Shown here: one piece after another, positions 1-5,926 of the stretch
Numbering within the stretch: the first letter of the stretch is position 1
Layout of the letters: each line of letters opens with the position of its first letter
NCBI GenBank assembly: GCA_964351025.1
Contig: CAYGLV010000085.1
Coordinates: 1-7,310 of the forward strand
Source: CAYGLV01 sp964351025
Lineage (GTDB): Bacteria; Actinomycetota; Thermoleophilia; Gaiellales; Gaiellaceae
Reading direction: 5' to 3'
DNA length: 7,310 bases
The notes under the pieces: model-generated
The model's input: only the letters and a program-made list of their open reading frames with translations
The model's database searches: none
Told to the model about the DNA's origin: nothing
Made by a program: the position numbers and the translations under genes

Positions 1-748
1 CCGCCACGGCGGTCTCCTGCGCCGGTGCGTCGCCCTCCGCGAGCTTGAAGGCGACGACGGTGATGTTGTCCTCCCCGCCTGCGGCGTTGGCCGCGTTCAC
101 GAGTGCTCGCACCGCGGCGTCGAGGTCGCCGGGCGACTCCTCGGCGAGGCTGAGGATCTCTTCGTCGGACACCATCGTCGTCAGACCGTCGGAGCAGAGC
201 AGGAAGAGATCGCCGGGCAGCGCTTCGACCGTGAAGAGGTCGACCTCCACCTCCGGGTCGGTGCCGAGCGCGCGGGTGATCACGGAGCGCTGCGGGTGCG
301 CTTCTGCCTCCTCGGGCGAGAGCCGGCCGCGTCGCACGAGCTCGGCGACCAGCGAGTGGTCCTCCGTGAGCTGGTCGAGCGCGCCGTCCCTGATCCGGTA
401 GGCGCGCGAGTCGCCGACGTGACCGAACGCAATCGTGCCGCCGGCGAGATCGGCGAGCGCGATCGTGATCGTCGTTCCCATCCCGGAGTGCGACATGTCC
501 TGCGTCGAGAGCTGCCAGACGCGCCGGTTCGCCTCGGCCACGAGGTCGGCGACTGCGACCTCGCCCGAGCTGTCCGCCGCCGCTTCGCCGACCGCCGCGG
601 CCGCGAGGCGGGACGCGACTTCGCCGGCCTGGGCGCCGCCCATCCCGTCGGCGACGGCGAAGAGTGGAGCGCGGCAGACGAAGGAGTCCTCGTTCCGGCG
701 GCGCTTGTGCCCCGTATTCGTGAGGCCGGCCGCGGCGGCGATCCTCAC
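1..748 (-). CDS. pstP: PP2C-family Ser/Thr protein phosphatase, PstP type (3' end outside window)
   Basis: This metal-dependent phosphatase removes phosphate from Ser/Thr residues and reverses the Hanks-type kinases of the same cluster. I translated it by hand on the minus strand from GTG at 748; 249 residues are visible and the frame stays open to the window edge. The PP2C motifs appear in order: RRRNEDSF (about 16-23), VADGMGG (32-38, metal-binding Asp34), GMGTT (89-93), GHVGDSRAY (109-117, Asp113), LTEDHSL (127-133), HPQRSVITRALGT (151-163), LLCSDGL (183-189, Asp187) and GGEDNITVV (224-232, Asp227). The catalytic domain is therefore essentially complete. Family members often continue into a linker, a membrane helix and an extracellular part, which would lie beyond base 1. 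The GTG start overlaps the fhaB stop as GTGA, which implies translational coupling. The symbol follows the mycobacterial cluster order fhaA-fhaB-pstP; family assignment is very secure, orthology likely. Confidence 0.93.
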   Translation of the reverse strand, partial: MRIAAAAGLTNTGHKRRRNEDSFVCRAPLFAVADGMGGAQAGEVASRLAAAAVGEAAADSSGEVAVADLVAEANRRVWQLSTQDMSHSGMGTTITIALADLAGGTIAFGHVGDSRAYRIRDGALDQLTEDHSLVAELVRRGRLSPEEAEAHPQRSVITRALGTDPEVEVDLFTVEALPGDLFLLCSDGLTTMVSDEEILSLAEESPGDLDAAVRALVNAANAAGGEDNITVVAFKLAEGDAPAQETAVA

Positions 749-1236
749 AGCTTCACCTCGAGCTCGGTCTCGCCCAGGCGGACGAGGTCGCCGCTCTCGA
801 GTCGCTGCGGCGCGCCCACGCGCTCGCCGTTGACGAAGGTGCCGTTCGTGGAGTCGGCGTCCACGACCCAGAGCTCGTCGTCGCGCGCCTCGAAGTGGGC
901 GTGGCGCCCCGACACGAACGTGTCCTGGTCCAGCCGGATGTCGTTTCCGGTCGCACGCCCGAACGACACCGGCGCCACGTCGATTGCGATCACACGGCCC
1001 TCGGTCAGAGTTGGGCTCGTGACGACCACGAGCCGTGGTTGCGGTCGCGTGCGCCGAAACTCCGCGACGTCGGCCGGTGAGAGGATGACGCTTTCCTGCG
1101 CGCCGGCCGCCGGGTGCCCTGCGCGCAGCTCGCGGCCCGCGGTGGCCACGATCCGCCAGATGAAGACGTAGAGGAGCGCAAGGAAGGCGAGCTTGAGGAC
1201 GAGCAGCGCCTCGTCCACCGCGAGCGAGCCCGTCAC
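745..1236 (-). CDS. fhaB: FhaB-like membrane-anchored FHA domain protein
   Basis: This 163-residue protein is probably a phospho-threonine reader held at the inner face of the membrane. It has one hydrophobic segment near the N-terminus (about 9-31, rich in L, A, F and V) followed by positive residues, then a linker. A C-terminal FHA domain (about 70-163) shows FGRATGND (92-99), SGRHA (109-113) and DSTNGTFVNG (128-137), the conserved loops that contact phospho-threonine. Length and layout match mycobacterial FhaB (FipA), which binds phosphorylated division and cell-wall proteins; that role is known for the family and only inferred here. The start is GTG, overlapping the fhaA stop (GTGA), and its own stop overlaps the phosphatase start in the same way. 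The three genes thus form one coupled translation unit. No partner can be named from the sequence. Confidence 0.9.
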   Translation of the reverse strand: MTGSLAVDEALLVLKLAFLALLYVFIWRIVATAGRELRAGHPAAGAQESVILSPADVAEFRRTRPQPRLVVVTSPTLTEGRVIAIDVAPVSFGRATGNDIRLDQDTFVSGRHAHFEARDDELWVVDADSTNGTFVNGERVGAPQRLESGDLVRLGETELEVKL

Positions 1237-2012
1237 GGCAGTGCTCGGCGGAAGACGGCGACCGTCTCACCGAGGGTGATTCGATCTCCGTCGGAGAGCC
1301 GCGCGCGCTCCACGCGGACGCCGTTCAGGAGCGTGCCGTTCGTCGAGCCGAGATCCACGAGCCAGTAGGTTTCGTCTTCCCGGCGCACCTCCGCGTGGCG
1401 GCGCGAGACGTTCGCGTCCGCGAGCCGGATCTCGCACTCCTGTCCGCGGCCGAGCACCAGATTGGCCTGCGTGACCGCGATCTGGCGGCCTTCCACCTCG
1501 AGCGTGACGACCTCCAGCTCGACGGGTGGCTCTTCCTCGGCCTCGGGCTCCGGTGCGCCTGCCTTGTAGATGATCGTCTCCGACGCTTCCGGCTCGACCG
1601 GCGGCGGAGCGACCGGCGGCGGCCGCCGGACAGAACGATCTTCCGGCTGCACCGTCCGCGTGGCGATTCCGAACTCCCCCACGGACAGGTCGTCGTCGGT
1701 CTTCAGGAGGACGCGCGGCGGTGACAGGAGCGCGTAGCCCTCGCGGCGGCCATGCTCGGCGAGGTAGTCCTGGAGCTCGTCGAGCAGCGACTCCTCGTAG
1801 CTCGCGAACTGGCCCCGGTCGGAGCCGCTCAGGAACACGGTGTACTCGTTCGGGGCGTAGATCCGCGAAACGGAGACGGTGCGGTGGTCGTCCATCTCCT
1901 TCGCCAGCTTGCGCGCCAGCTCGACCGGTTGCACATGGGTCCGGAACGCGCGGCCGAAGACCCCCTCGAAAAGGCCCTCGATCTTCTGCTCGATCGTCCG
2001 GAGAACGCTCAT
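1233..2012 (-). CDS. fhaA: FhaA-like protein: DUF3662 domain plus FHA domain
   Basis: This 259-residue soluble signalling protein has two domains. Residues 1 to about 115 match the FhaA N-terminal domain (DUF3662), with the signature start MSVLRTIEQKIEGLFEGVFG and the phrases HVQPVELARKLAKEMD and YAPNEYTVFLS. A proline- and glutamate-rich linker spans about 121-165. The FHA domain (about 168-259) carries LGRG (187-190), SRRHAE (203-208) and DLGSTNGT (220-227). Mycobacterial FhaA binds phosphorylated MviN and helps control peptidoglycan synthesis; a similar job is inferred. The linker contains SETIIYK (144-150), which could be a phospho-threonine site. The gene starts with ATG 26 bases after the kinase stop, with only a weak purine-rich stretch upstream, and ends overlapping fhaB. 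It is shorter than mycobacterial FhaA because the linker is much shorter. Confidence 0.93.
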   Translation of the reverse strand: MSVLRTIEQKIEGLFEGVFGRAFRTHVQPVELARKLAKEMDDHRTVSVSRIYAPNEYTVFLSGSDRGQFASYEESLLDELQDYLAEHGRREGYALLSPPRVLLKTDDDLSVGEFGIATRTVQPEDRSVRRPPPVAPPPVEPEASETIIYKAGAPEPEAEEEPPVELEVVTLEVEGRQIAVTQANLVLGRGQECEIRLADANVSRRHAEVRREDETYWLVDLGSTNGTLLNGVRVERARLSDGDRITLGETVAVFRRALP

Positions 2013-2038
2013 GGGCGGGGCGACTTCCGGCCCCGAGT

Positions 2039-3658
2039 CTAGCGGCCTGCCTGCCAGGCGAGGCAGGCACAGAGAACCCAGGTGCCAAGCACGACAGGCA
2101 AGGCGGCGACGTCAGGTGCGGCCAGCAGCACGCCTGCGATGAGCCCCGCACCGAGGAGCGAGATGCCCCACCGCCCGCGGTTGCGGGCGAGCGGGAGAGC
2201 TGCGGCCGCCGCGGCGAATGCGCCCGCTGCGACGAGCAGGCCGGGGTGGGTCACGAGCGCCCCCCAGAGCGCGTGCGCGGTCGCGCCGGGGCTCTCGCTG
2301 CCGGTGAGGCCGAGGTCCGCGGGAGCAGATACGCCGAGCAGAGGCAGCTCCGCTCCCCGCAGGCCCGCCACCAGGGCTGCGGCCAGCACGGCGGCTCCGG
2401 CGTGGGCAGCGCGCCGGAGGGCGCCGCGGGCCGTTTGCGCGGCGAGCGGCGCGAGCGCGAGCAGCGACAGCGGCGCGAGCAGCGGGCCGGCTGCAAAGGC
2501 AAGCCCGGCGCGGGCGTCGCGCCAGCACAGCGCGAGCCAGCCGAGCGCGACGGCGCCGTAGAGGAGGGCGGGTCCGAGGCCGATGTTGCCGAGCGGGAAC
2601 AGGGGAACAAACAGAGCGATCGCGAGACCGGCACGCGGGCTCCGGAGCGCGGCGGCGGCGGCGGCGAGCGCCAAGGCCGCGGCGAGCGCGGGCGGCCAGA
2701 AGGGGAGCAGGGCAGCGCCGGCCGCTGCGGCGACTCCCGCTGTGAGCGCGGGCAGCGCGCGTCCTGCGAGCGCTACGGCTGACGGTTTCGCGACGCGCAG
2801 CCTCGGCGGCTGGGAGCGTTTCTTCTGCTCGGGCCTGCGCCGAAGCGAGAATCGGAGCTCCTCGGCCAGCGCAGCGGCGGAGGGCCGCTTCGACGGCGCC
2901 GGGTCGAGCGCGCGCTCGACGGCCGCCAGCAGCCGCTTCGGCAGGTCGGGCCGGAGCTCGGTGAGCGGTGGCGCGCCTGCGCCGATCGCCGCTGGCAGCT
3001 CGTGCAGCGGTGAGCCCCAGAACGGGTGCGCGCCCGCCAGCCCCTCCCAGAGCAGGACGCCGACGCCCCACACGTCGCTCGCGGGCGTTGCCTCCTCGCC
3101 GTGCAGCCGCTCGGGCGCGATGTAGGCCAGGGTGCCCGGTACGTCGCCGACCGCGGTGAGGGTATCGGCGTCCTCGAACTGGGCGAGCCCGAAGTCGCAG
3201 AGCCGCACGTTCATCTCGGGCCCGTCGGCGAGCAGCACGTTCGCCGGCTTGACGTCGCGATGGACGATTCCGCGTGCGTGGGCGTGCGCGAGGCCGTCCA
3301 GGATCTGCGCCGCAGCCTCGACCGTTTCGCGGTCACGCAGCGAGCCGGACCGCATCGCCTCGCGCAGCGTTCGCCCGCGTACGTACTCATAGGCGATGTA
3401 GACGTGCCCCGCGTCGCTCCCGAAGCCGTACGCGCGCAGGCAGCGCTCGTGGCGCAGGCGCGCCGCCGCCTCTGCTTCGCGCTCGGCGCGCCAGCCCGCC
3501 TTTCCCTCGCGGGGAACGATCTTGAGGGCGATCTCCAGGCCGGTGTCCTCGTCGCGCGCGAGCCACACGGAGCCCGAGCCGCCGCTGCCGAGGGGCCGCA
3601 GCGGGCGGTACCGATCGAGGACGAGCTCGGTCGAAGTGACGACAGCAGCGGATGGCAC
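2039..3658 (-). CDS. Hanks-type Ser/Thr protein kinase with polytopic membrane C-terminus
   Basis: This 539-residue kinase has its catalytic domain at residues 16 to about 275. Visible motifs are the glycine loop LGSGGSGSVW (23-32), the ATP-binding lysine in ALK (Lys46), the catalytic loop HRDVKPAN (133-140, Asp135), DFG (155-157), an activation loop with Thr166, Thr168 and Thr176 ending at APE (181-183), and SDVWGVG (194-200). All key residues are present, so it should be active. A basic juxtamembrane stretch (about 273-290) follows. Residues 295-536 are then strongly hydrophobic, with roughly eight or nine possible membrane helices. There are no PASTA repeats or other extracellular sensor, unlike PknB. 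The start is GTG, with no good ribosome binding site and no alternative start before an upstream in-frame stop. It heads the operon with fhaA, fhaB and the phosphatase. What the membrane part senses is unknown. It is not named pknA or pknB because the C-terminus does not match them. Confidence 0.93.
   Translation of the reverse strand: MPSAAVVTSTELVLDRYRPLRPLGSGGSGSVWLARDEDTGLEIALKIVPREGKAGWRAEREAEAAARLRHERCLRAYGFGSDAGHVYIAYEYVRGRTLREAMRSGSLRDRETVEAAAQILDGLAHAHARGIVHRDVKPANVLLADGPEMNVRLCDFGLAQFEDADTLTAVGDVPGTLAYIAPERLHGEEATPASDVWGVGVLLWEGLAGAHPFWGSPLHELPAAIGAGAPPLTELRPDLPKRLLAAVERALDPAPSKRPSAAALAEELRFSLRRRPEQKKRSQPPRLRVAKPSAVALAGRALPALTAGVAAAAGAALLPFWPPALAAALALAAAAAALRSPRAGLAIALFVPLFPLGNIGLGPALLYGAVALGWLALCWRDARAGLAFAAGPLLAPLSLLALAPLAAQTARGALRRAAHAGAAVLAAALVAGLRGAELPLLGVSAPADLGLTGSESPGATAHALWGALVTHPGLLVAAGAFAAAAAALPLARNRGRWGISLLGAGLIAGVLLAAPDVAALPVVLGTWVLCACLAWQAGR
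2045..2068. repeat. 8-bp inverted repeat at the kinase 3' end
   Basis: GCCTGCCT (2045-2052) and its exact reverse complement AGGCAGGC (2061-2068) flank an 8-base loop. They lie in the last codons of the kinase, just ahead of fhaA. On the minus strand no run of T follows, so it is not a standard intrinsic terminator. It could be a processing or pausing site between the kinase and fhaA, or simply a product of GC-rich coding sequence. Confidence 0.35.
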
Positions 3659-3700
3659 AGCTGTATGGGCTTTGGACGGTGCGTGAGGAACTCCTTCGCG

Positions 3701-3722
3701 GGTTGAGCGAACCGGTTACAGT
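3701..3722 (+). promoter_or_regulatory. Divergent intergenic region: palindromic half-sites and a possible -10 box
   Basis: Between the divergent kinase and membrane-protein genes (3659-3746) lie GGTT (3701-3704), the perfect palindrome AACCGGTT (3710-3717) and TACAGT (3717-3722). TACAGT fits the actinobacterial -10 pattern TAnnnT and sits 24 bases before the GTG at 3747, leaving room for a transcription start and the ribosome binding site. I see no good -35 box at 16-18 bases upstream. The palindrome abuts the -10, where a repressor could act on one or both genes. All of this is inferred from pattern only. Confidence 0.35.
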
Positions 3723-3735
3723 TGCGCTGTCCGAC

Positions 3736-3739
3736 GAGG
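3736..3739 (+). promoter_or_regulatory. Ribosome binding site for the 3747 gene
   Basis: GAGG lies 7 bases before the GTG at 3747, a normal spacing. It supports that GTG as the true start of the membrane protein. Confidence 0.55.
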
Positions 3740-3746
3740 CACCATT

Positions 3747-4889
3747 GTGAGCGAGCGCGACGACGACAACATCGAGTTCGACTTCTTCGAAGAGCCGGAG
3801 ACTCGTGAGGCTGCCGCGCAGCAGCGGGCCGAGCAGCGCGCCCCGCGCGGCCGCACGGCGAGGGCTCCGCTGCGACCCGCGACCGGTCTGACGCCGCTCC
3901 TCCGCCTCGTCGGGCTGATCGCATTCGCGATCGTCGTCGTCGTCCTGCTCGTCCTCTGGGTGCAGGGCTGCCAGGACGACAAGAAGCGCAACTCGTACAG
4001 GGACTATCTGGGCGACGTCGCTGCCGTGGCCAAGGACTCCGAGACGGTCGGGCGCGGTCTCAACGACCTCCTGACGACCCCCGGCCTCAAGCAGGCCGAG
4101 CTGCAGACGAAGCTGAACGGGCTCGTCCAGCAGCAGGAGCTCGGTGTCGCCCAGGCGCAAAAGCTCGATCCGCCGGGGCCGCTGCGCCCGGCGCAGCGCA
4201 GCCTCGTCGAGGCGCTCCAGTTCCGCGTCAGCGGCCTGCAGGGGCTCGCCCGCGCGTTCGAGCAGACGAAGGGCTCGAGTGACGCGAACGCCGCGGGCTT
4301 ACTGCTCGTGGCGCAGGCGCAGCGGCTCGTGACGGGCGACGTGATCTGGGACGACCTCTTCAAGGAGAGCGCTGTCGCCGAGCTGAAGCGGCAGGGAATC
4401 AGCGGCATCGAGGTGTCCGACTCGAACTTCGTCCAGACTGCCGATCTCGCCTCGAACCGCTCGATGGTGCCGATCTGGCAGCGGATCCACGGTGCTTCGA
4501 CCGGCGGCACGCCGACCGGCCTGCACGGCAGCAGTATCGCCTACGTCAAGGTGCTGCCCGCCGGCGCGCAGCTCTCGACGACGGCGGAGAACACCGTCGA
4601 GGCCTCGACCGACCTCACGTTCGTCGTCGGCGTGCAGGACACGGGCGACAACCAGGAGGTCAAGCTCGTCGTCACGCTGACGATCAAGCAGAGCCCGACG
4701 CCGATCGTCAAGAAGGCGACGATCGACCTCATCAACCCAGGGGAGACCAAGACGGTGTCGTTCGCAGACTTCCCGCAGGTGCAGTTCGGCGAGAAGCTCT
4801 CCCTGCTCGTCGCCGTCGATCCGGTGCCCGGCGAGAAGAACATGTCGAACAACTCGGCCGAGTATCCGGTGATCTTCTCGCTCGGCTAG
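3747..4889 (+). CDS. Single-pass membrane protein of unknown function with exported C-terminal beta domain
   Basis: I do not recognise a named family for this 380-residue protein. Residues 1-40 are charged; the first 20 are very acidic, with FDFFEEPETR at 11-20. One strong membrane helix spans about 52-73. The absence of a typical N-terminal signal peptide and the flanking charges suggest that the N-terminus is inside and the C-terminus outside. Residues about 80-215 look helical, with heptad-like stretches. Residues about 264-380 look like an immunoglobulin-type beta sandwich: TFVVGVQDTGDN (291-302), an LVVTLTI strand, PGETKTVSF (331-339) and a final NNSAEYPV (368-375). That pattern resembles CARDB-type adhesion domains, but the match is by eye. 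The GTG start has GAGG seven bases upstream. The gene is divergent from the kinase operon, so it could share regulation or be a kinase target; neither is shown. It reads in frame with the DUF4446 gene downstream, separated by two TAG stops. Confidence 0.85.
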   Translation: MSERDDDNIEFDFFEEPETREAAAQQRAEQRAPRGRTARAPLRPATGLTPLLRLVGLIAFAIVVVVLLVLWVQGCQDDKKRNSYRDYLGDVAAVAKDSETVGRGLNDLLTTPGLKQAELQTKLNGLVQQQELGVAQAQKLDPPGPLRPAQRSLVEALQFRVSGLQGLARAFEQTKGSSDANAAGLLLVAQAQRLVTGDVIWDDLFKESAVAELKRQGISGIEVSDSNFVQTADLASNRSMVPIWQRIHGASTGGTPTGLHGSSIAYVKVLPAGAQLSTTAENTVEASTDLTFVVGVQDTGDNQEVKLVVTLTIKQSPTPIVKKATIDLINPGETKTVSFADFPQVQFGEKLSLLVAVDPVPGEKNMSNNSAEYPVIFSLG

Positions 4890-4910
4890 ATGGCGTCGAC
4901 CGTCTAGATG
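4887..4910 (+). other. Duplicated in-frame TAGATG stop-start junction with a 5-codon mini-ORF
   Basis: The membrane-protein gene stops at TAG 4887-4889, directly followed by ATG 4890. That ATG opens a five-codon reading frame (M-A-S-T-V) ending at TAG 4905-4907, directly followed by the ATG of the DUF4446 gene at 4908. CTAGATG occurs twice (4886-4892 and 4904-4910), exactly 18 bases apart. All three reading frames are therefore in phase. No ribosome binding site is visible for 4908, so the junction suggests stop-restart translation. Confidence 0.6.
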
Positions 4911-5378
4911 AGCGCGGCGCTCGCGCTCGGGATCGCAGCGGCGGCTGTTGCCTGCCTGTCGCTTGCCCTCTTTGCCTGGATCTGGTTGAAGGTGGGGCGG
5001 CTGCGCGCGGCGCAGTCGGTCCTGCTCGGCGGCGGGAAGTCCGATCTCGTGGACTTCGCCGTCTCGCTGCAGGGGCGGATCGACGACCTGCACGGCGCCC
5101 TGGAGGAGCTGGCGGTGGCGCTGTCGCGCGTCGACCAGCGTGTGGACGGCGCCGTCACGAACACGGCTGTCGTTCGCTACGACGCGATCGCGGGTGCCGG
5201 CGGCCACCAGTCGGCGTCGATCGCCCTGCTCGACGCGAACCGGACCGGAACGGTCGTGACGGCGATCCAGGGCCGCGACTACGCTCGGATCTACGTCAAG
5301 GACCTCGACCGCGGCCGCTCCTCCACGGCGCTCTCGCCGGAGGAGGAAGAGGCCGTCGAGCGCGCGATGGCGCGCTGA
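4908..5378 (+). CDS. DUF4446 family membrane protein
   Basis: This 156-residue protein has one membrane helix at about 5-27, a polar helical stretch (about 45-80) that may form a coiled coil, and a C-terminal DUF4446 domain at about 80-150. The family pattern is visible as GAVTNTAVVRYDAI (81-94), SASIALLDAN (102-111), TGTVVTAIQGRDYARIY (113-129) and LSPEEEEAVERA near the end, with YVKDLDRGRSS between. The family has no established biochemical role. It occurs in Firmicutes and deep-branching Actinobacteria, often as a small membrane-anchored protein. The ATG start follows directly on a TAG with no ribosome binding site, so it probably depends on translation of the gene before it. The family assignment is from memory of the conserved pattern and is quite secure. 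Confidence 0.85.
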   Translation: MSAALALGIAAAAVACLSLALFAWIWLKVGRLRAAQSVLLGGGKSDLVDFAVSLQGRIDDLHGALEELAVALSRVDQRVDGAVTNTAVVRYDAIAGAGGHQSASIALLDANRTGTVVTAIQGRDYARIYVKDLDRGRSSTALSPEEEEAVERAMAR

Positions 5379-5388
5379 CCGCCGCTGG

Positions 5389-5394
5389 TACGCT
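5389..5394 (+). promoter_or_regulatory. Possible -10 box for a leaderless HNH transcript
   Basis: TACGCT fits the TAnnnT pattern and ends 10 bases before the HNH start codon, where actinobacterial leaderless promoters place their -10. No convincing -35 box is seen, and no properly spaced ribosome binding site precedes the ATG (an AGG touches it). Low confidence; the gene may simply be co-transcribed with DUF4446. Confidence 0.3.
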
Positions 5395-5404
5395 TGCCCG
5401 CAGG

Positions 5405-5926
5405 ATGCAGCAGGTTCTCGTTCTCAACGCGAGCTACGAACCGCTCAACGTGTGCTCGGTGCGCCGTGCGCACGTGCTCGTCTGGAAGGGGAAGGCGGAG
5501 CTGGTCGAGGAGCTCCCGCGCCGCCTCCACGCGGCGAGCGACACGTATCCCTGGCCGCACGTGATCCGGCTCGTCCAGTACGTCCGTGTCCCGCGGGCCC
5601 TCAAGCGCACGATCTCCCGGCGCGTTCTCTTCGCCCGGGACGGTTGGGAGTGCGTCTACTGCGGCACCGCAGGAGGGCGGCTGACTCTCGATCACGTCGT
5701 CCCGCGCTCGCGCGGCGGCGAGTCGTCGTGGGAGAACGTCGTCACCTCGTGCGCGCCGTGCAACCTGCACAAGGGTGACCGCCTGCTCGAGGAGGCCGCG
5801 ATGAAGCTACCCAGGCCGCCGCGGCCGCCGGCGCCGGTGCTCTTCATCCGGCTCGCCGCACCCGAGATCCCGCAGCGCTGGCTGACCTACCTCGGGCTCG
5901 AGCCGGCCGCGACGTTCGCCGCGTAG
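5405..5926 (+). CDS. HNH endonuclease family protein
   Basis: This 173-residue protein belongs to a widespread group of stand-alone HNH nucleases in Actinobacteria and Cyanobacteria. The N-terminal signature VLVLNASYEPLNVCSVRRA (4-22) is typical and fixes the start at ATG 5405. The HNH core spans about 73-125. It has a zinc-binding CVYC (83-86), LTLDHVVPRSRGG (93-105) with the Asp96-His97 catalytic pair, NVVTSC (111-116), a second zinc pair CAPC (116-119), and NLHKGDR (120-126). All nuclease residues are present, so DNA cleavage activity is plausible, but the cellular job of this group is not established. The proline-rich stretch after 136 and the C-terminal tail look ordinary. There is no methylase or defence gene next to it, so it is unlikely to be a restriction enzyme. 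Its last 40 bases overlap the convergent end of pheA. Confidence 0.92.
   Translation: MQQVLVLNASYEPLNVCSVRRAHVLVWKGKAELVEELPRRLHAASDTYPWPHVIRLVQYVRVPRALKRTISRRVLFARDGWECVYCGTAGGRLTLDHVVPRSRGGESSWENVVTSCAPCNLHKGDRLLEEAAMKLPRPPRPPAPVLFIRLAAPEIPQRWLTYLGLEPAATFAA

Noticed and set aside
296..1171. Long plus-strand open frame opposite the phosphatase and fhaB
   Set aside because: Its translation is Arg/Ala/Ser-rich with no domain pattern, and the opposite strand encodes clear PP2C and FHA motifs. It is a GC-bias shadow frame.
2045..2068. Inverted repeat at the kinase end as an intrinsic terminator
   Set aside because: No T-run follows on either strand and fhaA begins a few dozen bases on in the same direction, so termination here is unlikely. 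It is kept only as a repeat.
1721..2782. 353-codon plus-strand frame opposite fhaA and the kinase
   Set aside because: Low-complexity Arg/Gly/Glu-rich translation with no recognisable fold; the minus strand encodes the FhaA N-terminus and the kinase membrane region.
3703..3708. TTGAGC as a -35 box for the gene at 3747
   Set aside because: It lies only 8 bases before the TACAGT -10 candidate, and the sequence 17 bases after it does not resemble a -10.
5405..5926. HNH gene as part of a defence or restriction system
   Set aside because: No methylase, specificity subunit or other defence gene is nearby, and this stand-alone HNH type is widespread in ordinary actinobacterial chromosomes.
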